Shown in pieces: positions 22,661 through 31,843 of a DNA stretch of 64,000 nt (positions are counted from its first letter, which is position 1; the number at the start of each line of letters is the position of its first letter). Origin of the DNA: Rhizobium mesoamericanum STM3625 (GTDB lineage: Bacteria; Pseudomonadota; Alphaproteobacteria; Rhizobiales; Rhizobiaceae); assembly GCF_000312665.1 (NCBI RefSeq), contig NZ_HF536772.1:3952886-4016885 (forward strand), in the 5' to 3' direction. Under the pieces are notes generated by a model that made no database searches, was not told the origin of the DNA, and worked only from the letters and a program-made list of their open reading frames with translations. The translations under genes were made by a program, and so were the position numbers.

Positions 22661-24114
22661 TGATCCCATTCCCGAATTTTGAGCCAGACAAGAGCCCGTT
22701 CGAAGGCTCCAGCAGCGCCAACGTCGTCAACGCGCAGCCTGTGGCGAATGGTTGGGGACCGATGGCAGGGCTGACGATTGTTTCCTCTGCTCTGCCTGGA
22801 GAATGCCGGGGCGGCGTCTACGTTCGCACGGCTGCCGGCAACTATGTCGTGATAGCAGGGACGGCAACGCGCCTCTACAAGCTCAACACGACGGACTACA
22901 CATGGACGGACATCTCAGGCCCGAGCGCACCCTATAACGTGCCGCTGCAGGATGCTTGGACCTTCACCCGCTTTGGCGACAAGCTGGTGGCACACAACAT
23001 CTCTGATGCGATTCAGGTCTACGACATCGAGGCGGCAGGAAATTTCTCGGATCTCGGCGGCAGCCCTCCAAAGGCGAAATATAGCTGGGTGGCCGGTGAT
23101 TTCCTCGTGCTTGGCTATCTCGAAGGCACGAACGGGCAGAAGACGGTTCGCTGGTGTGGCGTCAACGACATCACGTTCTGGACGATCAAGGAGCGCGGGG
23201 CAGACTTTCAGGAGCTGCCGGAAGGCGACGAGGTTATGGGCGGCTTCGCTGAGCAGGGCGGCTTTACCGTTGTCCAGCGCGCGGCCATGCAGTTCTTCCC
23301 GTTTGCACCGGCATCGGGCTTCACCTTCACGCGCACGGTGCTCAACCCGAAGCAGGGAACGCTTGCGCCTCGGTCGATCGTCTCCATTGGCCCCGGCCGG
23401 TTCTTCTATCTCTCGGAAGACGGCTTCTTTGGCGGCGTCGATCGCCAACCGATCGGGGCGGAACGAGTGGACCGCTGGTTCCTTGAGCAGATCGACCAGA
23501 CGTATTTGGGCGACGTGCAGGGCTCGGCTGACCCATTTGAGAAAATCGTCTGGTGGAAGTATCGCGCACTGAACGGCAATTTCTACCGGATCGGCTACGA
23601 TTGGCAGCTTGACCGCTGGTGCACGACTGACATTGCAGTTGGCGAGATGATGGCGCTGGCTACTCCCGGCATTACGTGGGATGGCCTCGATTTGCTATAT
23701 CCCGACATTGCCTCGGTTTCGGAAGCCTTCGACAGCCGCGTGTTCTCCGGTGGTCGCCCGACCTTCGCGACGTTCACGACTGACAACAAGCTGGCCTATT
23801 TCTCGGGACCAGACCTTGAGGCGACGATCGACACGGCAGAGATCGAGATCAGCCAGGACACGCGTACCTTCGTCAGCAGCGCTCGAGTAATCACGGACGC
23901 CCCGATATCCGGCTTTACGCTGGCAGACGGGGTTATGGCCTACCACGGCGATAGCGTCACATGGTCAACGGCCAATTCGGCAAACAGGGCAGGGTTGGTT
24001 CCTTTCCGGTCTGACGGTCGCCTGCATCGGTTCCGGCTTGTCATTGCAGAGGGCACGGTCTGGAGCATCGCCAGCGCTGTGAATGCCCATGGCGTCGGGA
24101 GCGGTGAACAATAA
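22657..24114 (+). CDS. Packaged-DNA stabilisation protein (P22 gp10-like)
   Basis: A 485-residue protein, predicted beta-propeller, like P22 gp10, which plugs the tail and keeps DNA in the head. Repeating blade-like segments are visible (VYVRTAAGNYVVIAGTATRLYKL, WTFTRFGDKLVAHN, FLVLGYLEGTNGQK, FFYLSEDGFFGGVDRQPIG). Position after the adaptor fits. ATG 22657 overlaps the previous stop. Confidence 0.75.
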   Translation: MMIPFPNFEPDKSPFEGSSSANVVNAQPVANGWGPMAGLTIVSSALPGECRGGVYVRTAAGNYVVIAGTATRLYKLNTTDYTWTDISGPSAPYNVPLQDAWTFTRFGDKLVAHNISDAIQVYDIEAAGNFSDLGGSPPKAKYSWVAGDFLVLGYLEGTNGQKTVRWCGVNDITFWTIKERGADFQELPEGDEVMGGFAEQGGFTVVQRAAMQFFPFAPASGFTFTRTVLNPKQGTLAPRSIVSIGPGRFFYLSEDGFFGGVDRQPIGAERVDRWFLEQIDQTYLGDVQGSADPFEKIVWWKYRALNGNFYRIGYDWQLDRWCTTDIAVGEMMALATPGITWDGLDLLYPDIASVSEAFDSRVFSGGRPTFATFTTDNKLAYFSGPDLEATIDTAEIEISQDTRTFVSSARVITDAPISGFTLADGVMAYHGDSVTWSTANSANRAGLVPFRSDGRLHRFRLVIAEGTVWSIASAVNAHGVGSGEQ

Positions 24115-24465
24115 ATGAGCGTTCAAGGAACATATATCGGCAACGTCGCAACACCTGTCTCGGTGGTCATCTCTGGCACGTCGAAGAACGACATTGTCAC
24201 GGCTCCTGACGACTCCCTGACGGTGGCGGCGGTTTCGATCGCGAATGACACGGCTGGCGCGATCGTCTGCAAGCTCTACTGGTTCAGGAACGCCAATTCC
24301 ACGGACTATCTCATATGGGAAAACAGCGTTCCGGCAAACAGCACGCTCATCGTCTCCGATATCCCGATCCGGTTGGCTGAAGGCGACAAGATCAAGGCCA
24401 TCGGGAATACCGGCATCTTCGTGACGGCCATCAACCTCCTGAACCTCCCGTTTGGCGCTCGATGA
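24115..24465 (+). CDS. Putative virion protein
   Basis: A 116-residue, beta-rich protein (VSVVISGTSKNDIVTAPDDSLTVAAVSIAND ... STLIVSDIPIRLAEGDKIKAIG). It begins immediately after the preceding stop and overlaps the next gene by 4 bases. The composition resembles tail or fibre beta sandwiches; function not known. Confidence 0.6.
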   Translation: MSVQGTYIGNVATPVSVVISGTSKNDIVTAPDDSLTVAAVSIANDTAGAIVCKLYWFRNANSTDYLIWENSVPANSTLIVSDIPIRLAEGDKIKAIGNTGIFVTAINLLNLPFGAR

Positions 24466-24866
24466 AGATAGGCATAGCGAATGCCGTCGAGGTCGATCAG
24501 GTCTGGCCTCTCTTCTCCGCGCGCCTGCAACAGGCCTGTGAACGCACCGGGGGCGACATCTCGTCCGGTGAGATGTGGCAGATGTGCCGATCTGGGCAGG
24601 CGTTCTGCGTGGTCGTGTTCGACGAGGCAGGGCCAAAGGCGATCCTGATCATGCAGTTCCAGAAATGGACCGCGAAAACCGTCATGCGCTGCCTCGGCAT
24701 CGTGGGCGATGGCGTGAACGAATGGCTGCCGCTAGCGCGGGGCTTCATCGAGCAGATGGCGAAGGACGGCGGCGCAACGAGCTTTGTGGCCGAAGGACGG
24801 GAAGGGTGGGCGGCGCTCTTCCCCGACGCGAAGAAACTCCGCGTGACATACGAGGTTAGCCTATGA
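24462..24866 (+). CDS. GNAT-like virion-associated protein
   Basis: A 134-residue protein with the layout of the acetyltransferase-like internal virion proteins of short-tailed phages (T7 gp13 type). Signs: an N-terminal helix (VDQVWPLFSARLQQACERTGG), central strands (AFCVVVFDEAGPKAILIMQF, MRCLGIVGDGV) and the final helix plus strand (WAALFPDAKKLRVTYEV). It precedes the ejection proteins. Catalytic activity is not implied. Confidence 0.55.
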   Translation: MKIGIANAVEVDQVWPLFSARLQQACERTGGDISSGEMWQMCRSGQAFCVVVFDEAGPKAILIMQFQKWTAKTVMRCLGIVGDGVNEWLPLARGFIEQMAKDGGATSFVAEGREGWAALFPDAKKLRVTYEVSL

Positions 24867-25705
24867 CCGGCTCCAGCAAGCAAACGACGACGACGACAAA
24901 CAATCAGCCTTGGTCTGGCGCACAGCCGGCCCTCGGTCAGGCATTGGGCGGCGCACAGGATCTGGTCAACAGGGGTATCGGTACCCAGATCTACACCGGA
25001 AACACGTTCGCCCCGGCCTCTCAGGGCAGCGTCATGGCGGCGGAAGCATCCGGCAGCCTCGGTTCGTCCAACGTCAACGGCAAGGGCCTCTCCGGGCAGT
25101 ACCAGGGCATCATCAACAATGGCGGCTTCAATTCCGCTCAGTTGGGCGCCCTGAAGAACACGCAGGATTTGGCGAATTCCACATGGTCCGTCTCTCCTGA
25201 GCTTCAGAAGATCATCGACCAGACGAACGCCGATGCAAACACCAACGTCAGCTTGGCGAACTCTGCAGGCGGTCGATACGGGTCCGGTGCAGGTAACGCG
25301 GCGATTGCCGATGCCGTCAGCAAGAACACGAACAACCTGCTCTATAACGACCTGAACAACTTCAACAGCCGCAAGGACGCGGCGAACGCTAACGCCTTCA
25401 ACATGGGAAGCACTGGTTTCGGTCAGCTTGGGTCTGCCTATACCGGCATGCAAGCGCCAATCCAAAACCTCGCGCAGTGGGGCCAGTTCGTGGACGACTA
25501 CAACACCAAGGAACTGAACGACAAGCTCCGAATCTTCAATGAATCCCAGACAAAACCATGGGAGCAAATATCTCGCTTGAATGCGATCGCATCGGGCGCT
25601 GGCCAACTCGGCGGAACGACTACGCAGAGTCAGCCTGGACAGAATCCGTTCCTTACCGCCCTTGGCTACGGCCTTACGGGCGCTGGCCTTCTGGGGAGCT
25701 TCTAA
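24863..25705 (+). CDS. Ejection-type internal virion protein
   Basis: A 280-residue protein opening with a low-complexity Thr/Asn stretch (QTTTTTNNQPWSG), then Ala/Gly/Asn-rich helical repeats. Such composition, and the place before two larger internal proteins, fit the first of the DNA-ejection proteins (P22 gp7/gp20/gp16 analogues). Start fixed by ATGA overlap. No catalytic motif is seen. Confidence 0.6.
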   Translation: MTGSSKQTTTTTNNQPWSGAQPALGQALGGAQDLVNRGIGTQIYTGNTFAPASQGSVMAAEASGSLGSSNVNGKGLSGQYQGIINNGGFNSAQLGALKNTQDLANSTWSVSPELQKIIDQTNADANTNVSLANSAGGRYGSGAGNAAIADAVSKNTNNLLYNDLNNFNSRKDAANANAFNMGSTGFGQLGSAYTGMQAPIQNLAQWGQFVDDYNTKELNDKLRIFNESQTKPWEQISRLNAIASGAGQLGGTTTQSQPGQNPFLTALGYGLTGAGLLGSF

Positions 25706-26725
25706 ATGGCGATTTTCCCTACTCTTGGCAGTCAGGTGATTCCGTCATGGCTCACCAACAATTCTGACACGCTCCTAAACGCAGGTGTTGGCCTTCTCAG
25801 CGGACGTACGCCGAATGAGCAAGCCGCTGGTCTTGCGCAAGGCGTCGGTCAAGCTCGTCAGCGTAACAAAACGCTAGAGTTCCTTCGCCAGAACAATCCG
25901 GATCTTGCGGCAGCCGTTGAAAGCGGCGCTCTGTCCGGTGGCGATGCCTACAAGCTGTTCTATCAGCAAAAGCTTGAGGCGCAGAAGCCGCGTCCTCTCT
26001 CGTTTGAGACGCTCCCTGATGGAACATATGGCAACTTCGATTCTCAGACGGGCACTTTCAGCCCTATCGGCAAAGCTGCAAAGGCCGGTGGGATGGATGA
26101 CTACTCCAACCGCGCAAACGCCGCCGCAAGCCTCGGCCTAGCTCCTGGCGATCCCCGCTATCAAGCGTTCGTCCTCACCGGCAAGATGCCCCGCGAAGAC
26201 GCGCAGCCGCTCACGACGACCGACAAGAAGGCAATTCTTGAGGCGGATGACGCTATCTCTACCAACAAATCGGCTATCGGTCTTCTCGATCAGGCGCTTG
26301 CCATCAATGACAAGGCCAATTCGGGCTGGTTCACTGGCGCACGAGCCACGGCCGGCAACAATCTGCCGGATTGGGCAGTTCCTGACGCGCTTTCTTCACC
26401 GGAAAGCTCGGCAGCAACGACCGAATACGATAATCTGGTGCAGCAGGGCGCTCTAAGCCAGTTGAAAACCATCTTCGGCGGCAACCCGACTGAAGGCGAA
26501 CGGGCCATCCTGCTTGAACTGCAGGCGTCGTCCAGCAAGCCACCGGAAATCCGCAAGAAGATCCTGCAGCGGGCCAAGGAACTGGCAAACAACCGCCTGA
26601 TGCTCAACCAACAGAGGGCTGACCAGCTTCGCGGCGGTGATTTCTACAAGCCGCAGGGTGGCATGAGTGGTTCCGGCCCCGGCCCACGCAAAACCTCCAC
26701 AGGCACCACTTGGAGCGTCGAATAA
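25706..26725 (+). CDS. Ejection-type internal virion protein
   Basis: A 339-residue protein with a hydrophobic N-terminus (TLLNAGVGLLSGRTPNEQAAGLAQG), Ala/Gln-rich helices and a helical C-terminal domain (SQLKTIFGGNPTEGERAILLELQASSSKPPEIRKKILQRAKELA). It begins directly after the previous stop and is coupled to the next gene. Assigned to DNA ejection by position; no enzyme motif. Confidence 0.6.
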   Translation: MAIFPTLGSQVIPSWLTNNSDTLLNAGVGLLSGRTPNEQAAGLAQGVGQARQRNKTLEFLRQNNPDLAAAVESGALSGGDAYKLFYQQKLEAQKPRPLSFETLPDGTYGNFDSQTGTFSPIGKAAKAGGMDDYSNRANAAASLGLAPGDPRYQAFVLTGKMPREDAQPLTTTDKKAILEADDAISTNKSAIGLLDQALAINDKANSGWFTGARATAGNNLPDWAVPDALSSPESSAATTEYDNLVQQGALSQLKTIFGGNPTEGERAILLELQASSSKPPEIRKKILQRAKELANNRLMLNQQRADQLRGGDFYKPQGGMSGSGPGPRKTSTGTTWSVE

Positions 26726-29121
26726 TGCCGACACTGAACATGGCGACCAGCAACGCTAGAGGCCTACTCTCTCCGGGGAATATTGACCTTGCCAAGCGGC
26801 CTGTAGTCAAAAACCCAGACGGGTCTATCAGCACGGTGCGTTCAATGTCGTTCAACGAGGACGGCAAAGAGATACTTGTCCCCACGGTTTCTCCTGACGG
26901 GAAGCTTCTCGACGAAAATCAAGCCATCGATCTGTACCATCGGACGGGGCAGCACCTTGGGATATTTGATAACCCAGAGGACGCGACGATTTACGCTCAG
27001 ACCCTTCATAATCAGCAGGATCAAATGTATTCCGCGCCGAAGCAGGGGGTAACACTCAATATCAACGGCCGAAAGGTGACGGTTGACGACTCTTTCCTGC
27101 AACTATCGCCAGAGGATCAGGAAAAGACCGTTGACGAGATCGCCTCGCACCTTGGCGCACCCAAGCAGGACGCTGCGCAGGTAGAGCAACCGTCAGCCGA
27201 TGATGACAGCCAGAAGTCTTTGCGCTCCGAACTGTCTGCCATGACGCAGAACCCGGCAAAGGCGCTCTACGACCAGCGCCCAACGTGGCAGAAGCCACTC
27301 ATCGCGGCGCAGGATATCGGCAATATCATCGGGGATGACCTGACCTTCGGCTTTGGCGACAAGGCTGCAGCGGCTCTTCGTGCGCCCTTCACTGACAAGA
27401 CCTATGCCGAGGAGCTTGCAGCCAATCGACAGGGCACGCAGAACGCCCGCGATCGAGCCGGTAGCGCTGCCTATGGGGCAGATGTGACGGCGGCTCTCAT
27501 GCTCCCGCGCCTTCTCCCTGCCGGTCAGGTTGCCAACGCATCCGCTGGTGTTCTTCCGAAACTCGGCCGGTTTGCCGGGGGCGTCGTCAAGGGCGGTGCG
27601 CAAGGCGCTGCCGTAGGCGCGGCGCAGGCTGCAGGCCATGACACTGATATTGGTCAGGGCGCCGCAGCCGGTGCTGCCTTCGGTGCTGCTGTTCCTGCGG
27701 CGCTCGGCATTGGCAAGACGGTCGGTGGCGCTGTTCTGAAGCCCGTTGCTGACGCAGTGCGCGCTCGCGCAAATCCCTCTGGCTATGCCGCCGGCAAGAT
27801 CGCTGAACGGCTCAACAATGGCGGCATGTCGGTCGATCAGGCAGCGGCCCGCGCGGCGCGTGACGGTCTCTCCCTGGCTGATGTCGGGGGCTCATCCACG
27901 CGTGACCTCCTACGAACCACAACCAACATTCCCGGACCTGCTCGGTCTCGTGTTGCCTCTCAGCTTGCCTTGCGCCAGATGGGGCAGGGTGATCGCCTGA
28001 AGCGCGTTGTAGGTCAGACGCTGGCCGATCCTGACGGCTATCTGGCTGCAAAGGACGAGATCGCGGAGACGGCAAAGAAGATTGCCGGCCCGCTCTATCG
28101 AGAAGCCGAGAAGACACCTATCCACTTCACCAAGGAGCTTGAGGGCATCATCAATACGCCTGCCGGCCGTAGAGCGCTGGCAAAGGCTGAAGAGCTTGCA
28201 GCCAATGAGCAAGTGCCGTTCAAGCAGATGTTCGTCAACATTGCCGACGATGGCACGGCGACATTCAAGCGCGTTCCAGATCAGAGGGCTTGGCAGTATA
28301 TCAAGACGGCCCTTGACGACATGGTTGACGCGGAGACCGACAGCATCACGAAGAAGGTCACGAATGATGGCCGGATCATCAATAACCTGAAGAACCGTAT
28401 GCTTTCCGAGCTCGATGCCCAAAACCCGACCTATGCGGCGGCGCGCAAGGCGTGGGGCGGTCAACAGTCACTCGACAAGGCCCTTGAGTTTGGCCGCACT
28501 GCCATGTCTCAGTCGCCGGAATCGGTTCGCCGCAGTCTGGCAGCCATGGGCGCCCCTGAGAAGGAAGCCGCCCGCGCCGGGGCTGCCGAGTGGATTCGCA
28601 ACTCGATCGATCAGGCAGGCTTTACGAACAATGCCATCCTGAAGTTCTTCAGCAACCGCCAGCAGGTCAAGAACCTGCGCGCGCTCTTCGACAACGATGC
28701 GCAGTTCAAGACCTTCCGGCAGGCGATCTTTGCCGAAGCCAAGAAGCGATCGACCTATGACGCGGTACGTGGCAACTCGACCACGGCACGCCAGATGGCA
28801 GACATGTTTGAGACTGGCGGCGCGTCCGAGGGCTTCAACACGGCGAAAACGGCTGTCACGCAGGGCGTTATTCCGGCTGCTCTGCAATTCGTCGGCTCAC
28901 GCCTGCGGATGCTCGGCGGTCTCACGCCACAGGTTGCCGACAACATCTCCAAGCGCCTGATGACGACCTCGCCAGAAGTGCGGGCGCAGATCACCTCCGA
29001 GCTTCAGCGCATCGAGCAGGCTCGCATCAGTGCGGCAGAGAAGTCTCAGGCTGTAAGGGCGTTGCTGGGCAGAACTGCGGCAATCGTCGGAAGCGGCGCG
29101 GTCGTCCAGGCGCAGCAGTAG
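26725..29121 (+). CDS. Large internal virion / ejection protein
   Basis: A 798-residue protein, the largest of the late operon. The N-terminal domain (NIDLAKRPVVKNPDGSISTV ... ILVPTVSPDGKLLDE) occurs in many large podovirus internal proteins. A Gly/Ala-rich, potentially membrane-active stretch follows at about residues 285-345 (AGGVVKGGAQGAAVGAAQAA, AAGAAFGAAVPAALGIG). The long helical C-terminal half ends IVGSGAVVQAQQ. It is thought to form part of the trans-envelope channel. No transglycosylase motif is seen here; that activity is probably in the GH104 protein downstream. Confidence 0.7.
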   Translation: MPTLNMATSNARGLLSPGNIDLAKRPVVKNPDGSISTVRSMSFNEDGKEILVPTVSPDGKLLDENQAIDLYHRTGQHLGIFDNPEDATIYAQTLHNQQDQMYSAPKQGVTLNINGRKVTVDDSFLQLSPEDQEKTVDEIASHLGAPKQDAAQVEQPSADDDSQKSLRSELSAMTQNPAKALYDQRPTWQKPLIAAQDIGNIIGDDLTFGFGDKAAAALRAPFTDKTYAEELAANRQGTQNARDRAGSAAYGADVTAALMLPRLLPAGQVANASAGVLPKLGRFAGGVVKGGAQGAAVGAAQAAGHDTDIGQGAAAGAAFGAAVPAALGIGKTVGGAVLKPVADAVRARANPSGYAAGKIAERLNNGGMSVDQAAARAARDGLSLADVGGSSTRDLLRTTTNIPGPARSRVASQLALRQMGQGDRLKRVVGQTLADPDGYLAAKDEIAETAKKIAGPLYREAEKTPIHFTKELEGIINTPAGRRALAKAEELAANEQVPFKQMFVNIADDGTATFKRVPDQRAWQYIKTALDDMVDAETDSITKKVTNDGRIINNLKNRMLSELDAQNPTYAAARKAWGGQQSLDKALEFGRTAMSQSPESVRRSLAAMGAPEKEAARAGAAEWIRNSIDQAGFTNNAILKFFSNRQQVKNLRALFDNDAQFKTFRQAIFAEAKKRSTYDAVRGNSTTARQMADMFETGGASEGFNTAKTAVTQGVIPAALQFVGSRLRMLGGLTPQVADNISKRLMTTSPEVRAQITSELQRIEQARISAAEKSQAVRALLGRTAAIVGSGAVVQAQQ

Positions 29122-29295
29122 TTATTCGCTGCTCTTCGAAGGCTTCAAGAGCCAATAGAGGAGCAGGCCGAAGACCACGAACATGGCGTAGTCGCGCCAG
29201 TCAAAATGTGTTCCCGGCGATTGGCGTTGAAAGCCAACGGCCAGAGTTCCACCAATGAGTCCTGCTGCTGCAAGAAGCGGGTGCGGTTGTTTCAC
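29122..29295 (-). CDS. Possible antisense small membrane protein
   Basis: A 57-residue frame from GTG 29295: two hydrophobic segments (PLLAAAGLIGGTLAVG and YAMFVVFGLLLYWLL) flank a polar loop with HFDWRD. It fills the 249-base gap between two plus-strand late genes, ending one base after the previous stop. The orientation suggests expression independent of the late operon, as for lysogen-expressed morons. No homologue recognised. Confidence 0.5.
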   Translation of the reverse strand: MKQPHPLLAAAGLIGGTLAVGFQRQSPGTHFDWRDYAMFVVFGLLLYWLLKPSKSSE

Positions 29296-29369
29296 TTAGA
29301 ATCCTCGGTTGGGTTCGCCGCCCACGCACAAATTAGCCGAAATCTTCCAAACATCCAAGTGAGGTCCAC

Positions 29370-30644
29370 ATGGCATCTCGCCGTGAATACTATTCCTCGC
29401 TCCGCTCAAACCCTAATGTGCAGCGTGCGCTAGCGTCCATCAGGGCTGCAGAGGGTACGGCGCGCTATACGGACCCTTATTCCGTGGGGTTTGGCGGGCG
29501 ACAGATCGGTGATCTCAGCCAGCATCCAGGAACAATGTCGGCATTCTCGGACCTTTCCGGGAACCGGAAGAAGACGAGCGCGGCCGGGGCTTATCAGTTC
29601 CTCGACCGGACATGGGGGAACCTAAGCGGAAATCTCGGGCTTCGGGACTTCGGACCAGAAAGCCAGGATATCGCCGCGATCGGTCTCCTCGATCAGTCCG
29701 GCGCGCTGGATAACGTGCTTGCTGGTGACGTCAATGGCTTCGTGAACGACGCCAATGGAACGTGGGCATCTCTGCCGGGGTCACCGTACAACCAGCCGAC
29801 CCGCACCCGCGCCTTCATCAACAGCGCGTGGAACAACTACACGCCGCTGGCTGACATTCCCGACAACGCCCCCACGCCAACGTCACGCCCTCCTGACCTA
29901 GAAGGCATCCTAAGCGCCGACTACAGCGCGCCTGTGTCATCGGTCCAACGCTCTCCCCTGAAGGATGTAGACATGCGCGTCCAAAGACAGCCCACCATGC
30001 AAACCGTTCCGGACCTGATGTATGACCGGTTCGCGACCACACCATTTGATGCATCACGATTTGCAGCCGCACCCGGAGCAACAGGAAAGAACGCCCTCCG
30101 TCGCGGCCTTCTCGATCAGCAGCTAGACGCCGGCATTCTCCCGTCGCTCGACAATCCGGCCTATGCGGCGATGCAACAGCCCGATTACGTGGATCCCACG
30201 GTAACAAGCGCCTACGCAGAACCCGCCTCGATCAAGACAGCAGCCGTTCAGGCTCCTCCAGCCTTCGACGCTCAATCGGGGCTAACCGGTGGCCTGCTGT
30301 CACCTCAAGAGCAGCGGGCGGTAGCAGCACAGCGCGCGTATCTCGACCAGCAGCCGTTCAACAAGGCCCCGTCGCAGTTCGGCAACAAGGCCAGAGAGGC
30401 GGCTGGGAGCATCCTAGGCGCTGTCTTGGGTGGCCTCACACTCGGACCTGTCGGCGCCATCGGCGGCGGTCTTCTCGGCAACGTCGTCACGCGCCCCGGT
30501 GGAATTCTCGGCAGCGAGTTCCCTGACAAGCCTAAGAGCCAATCACGCGGCGACGGCAGCCTGACGGACTACGGGCGCTCGGTCGCCAATTCCAGTTCTC
30601 AATTCTCCAGAGCGCTCTCATCGGGCGGAAAGGGTCTATACTGA
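29370..30644 (+). CDS. Virion-associated GH104 muramidase
   Basis: A 424-residue protein. Residues 18-155 match GH104 (lambda R-type lytic transglycosylase): IRAAEGTARYTDPYSVGFGG with the catalytic Glu, TSAAGAYQFLDRTWGNL, FGPESQDIAAIGLL, and the TWASLPGSPYNQ motif. The remaining 270 residues are Pro/Ala-rich and end in a Gly-rich hydrophobic segment (ILGAVLGGLTLGPVGAIGGGLLGNV). Location among ejection/tail genes rather than with the lysis cassette implies local digestion of peptidoglycan on entry. Confidence 0.8.
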   Translation: MASRREYYSSLRSNPNVQRALASIRAAEGTARYTDPYSVGFGGRQIGDLSQHPGTMSAFSDLSGNRKKTSAAGAYQFLDRTWGNLSGNLGLRDFGPESQDIAAIGLLDQSGALDNVLAGDVNGFVNDANGTWASLPGSPYNQPTRTRAFINSAWNNYTPLADIPDNAPTPTSRPPDLEGILSADYSAPVSSVQRSPLKDVDMRVQRQPTMQTVPDLMYDRFATTPFDASRFAAAPGATGKNALRRGLLDQQLDAGILPSLDNPAYAAMQQPDYVDPTVTSAYAEPASIKTAAVQAPPAFDAQSGLTGGLLSPQEQRAVAAQRAYLDQQPFNKAPSQFGNKAREAAGSILGAVLGGLTLGPVGAIGGGLLGNVVTRPGGILGSEFPDKPKSQSRGDGSLTDYGRSVANSSSQFSRALSSGGKGLY

Positions 30645-31843
30645 TGGTTTCCCCTAAGACGCAGTTCCTCGACTGGGACACCACGGCGAGCGCAAACACA
30701 GAGATCAACAATATTGGCATTCAGGGAACGAATGCCGTTTCGAATTTCGATGACGCTTTCCGCACGCTCATGGCGCAGTTGCGCTCTGGTGTTGATGGAA
30801 AGGCCGTGTACGCAGCGAAGAGCGGCAACTACACGGCGGTAGCGAATGACAATAACGCCGTCCTCCGCTTTACCGCGAATGCAACTCTGTCCCTCACGGC
30901 TGCCGCTACCCTGGCCACGAACTGGCATATCACGGTCATTGCGCAGGGTGGTGATGTCACCATTGACCCGAACTCCTCGGAGACGATCAACGGCGCTACT
31001 ACGCTTCTCGTGAAAGATGGGCAGACTGCAATTGTGGTCTGCAACGGAACAGCCTTCTTCGCGCAGGTCGTCGGCGCGGTTACGTCTGGCATTGCTATAC
31101 AAGGCAAGCTTTTCGGCCTGACTCTCTCCAACAACGTCTCAGACGCCACAAACGATATCGACATTGCGGCCGGCAGTGCTGCTTCCGATACGTCTCCATA
31201 TTACCTAATGACGCTAGCGGCTGGCATCACCAAGCGCCTCGATGCTGCTTGGGCGGTCGGGACAAACCAAGGTGGCTTGGATACCGGATCGCCTGCCAAT
31301 ACCTCATATTTCGTCTGGCTCATCCAGAGATCTGACACTGGCGTTGTTGACGTTCTATTCTCCGCGTCCTCCACCTCTCCGACGATGCCAACCAATTATG
31401 ACCGAAAGCGCAGAATTGGGGCGATCATTCGAGAGAGTGCGGCGATTGTTGCCTTCAAGCAGGTTGGGAACGTGTTCAAACGCGCCCCCGCCGTTTCGCT
31501 GAACTCAACCAGCGCTGTTGCGTCCACCCTCGTGAGCCTTGCGGTTCCGGTCGGCATTGTGGTTCAGCCTATCTTGAACTCCTTCATGCAGATCCCGGCT
31601 GCCGCCTCTGCAAGCAACCTGATCGGGGACGCAGCGGTTGGATCGGCAAACACCACTATTCACCAGCTCGTAAGCAACTTCGGCACGACAGAAGTGAATG
31701 CCGAGCGTGTGACCATTCCAGGCGGCTTCTTCACGGACACGTCAGGGAATATCTACTTCGCCCGCGTGATTACCAGCGGCTCCATTACCACGAACACCAT
31801 GACCGTTCTCGGCTGGATAGACGACAGGGGGCAGAATGTCTGA
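30644..31843 (+). CDS. Tail fibre / tailspike-adaptor protein
   Basis: A 399-residue, Ser/Thr/Ala/Val-rich, beta-structured protein. The N-terminus (MVSPKTQFLDWDTTASANTE) and the motif AVYAAKSGNYTAVANDNNAVLRFTANATLSL are typical of rhizobial phage fibre proteins. It is coupled by TGATG upstream and overlaps the tailspike gene by 8 bases. It probably links the tail hub to the tailspike; no enzyme motif. Confidence 0.65.
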   Translation: MVSPKTQFLDWDTTASANTEINNIGIQGTNAVSNFDDAFRTLMAQLRSGVDGKAVYAAKSGNYTAVANDNNAVLRFTANATLSLTAAATLATNWHITVIAQGGDVTIDPNSSETINGATTLLVKDGQTAIVVCNGTAFFAQVVGAVTSGIAIQGKLFGLTLSNNVSDATNDIDIAAGSAASDTSPYYLMTLAAGITKRLDAAWAVGTNQGGLDTGSPANTSYFVWLIQRSDTGVVDVLFSASSTSPTMPTNYDRKRRIGAIIRESAAIVAFKQVGNVFKRAPAVSLNSTSAVASTLVSLAVPVGIVVQPILNSFMQIPAAASASNLIGDAAVGSANTTIHQLVSNFGTTEVNAERVTIPGGFFTDTSGNIYFARVITSGSITTNTMTVLGWIDDRGQNV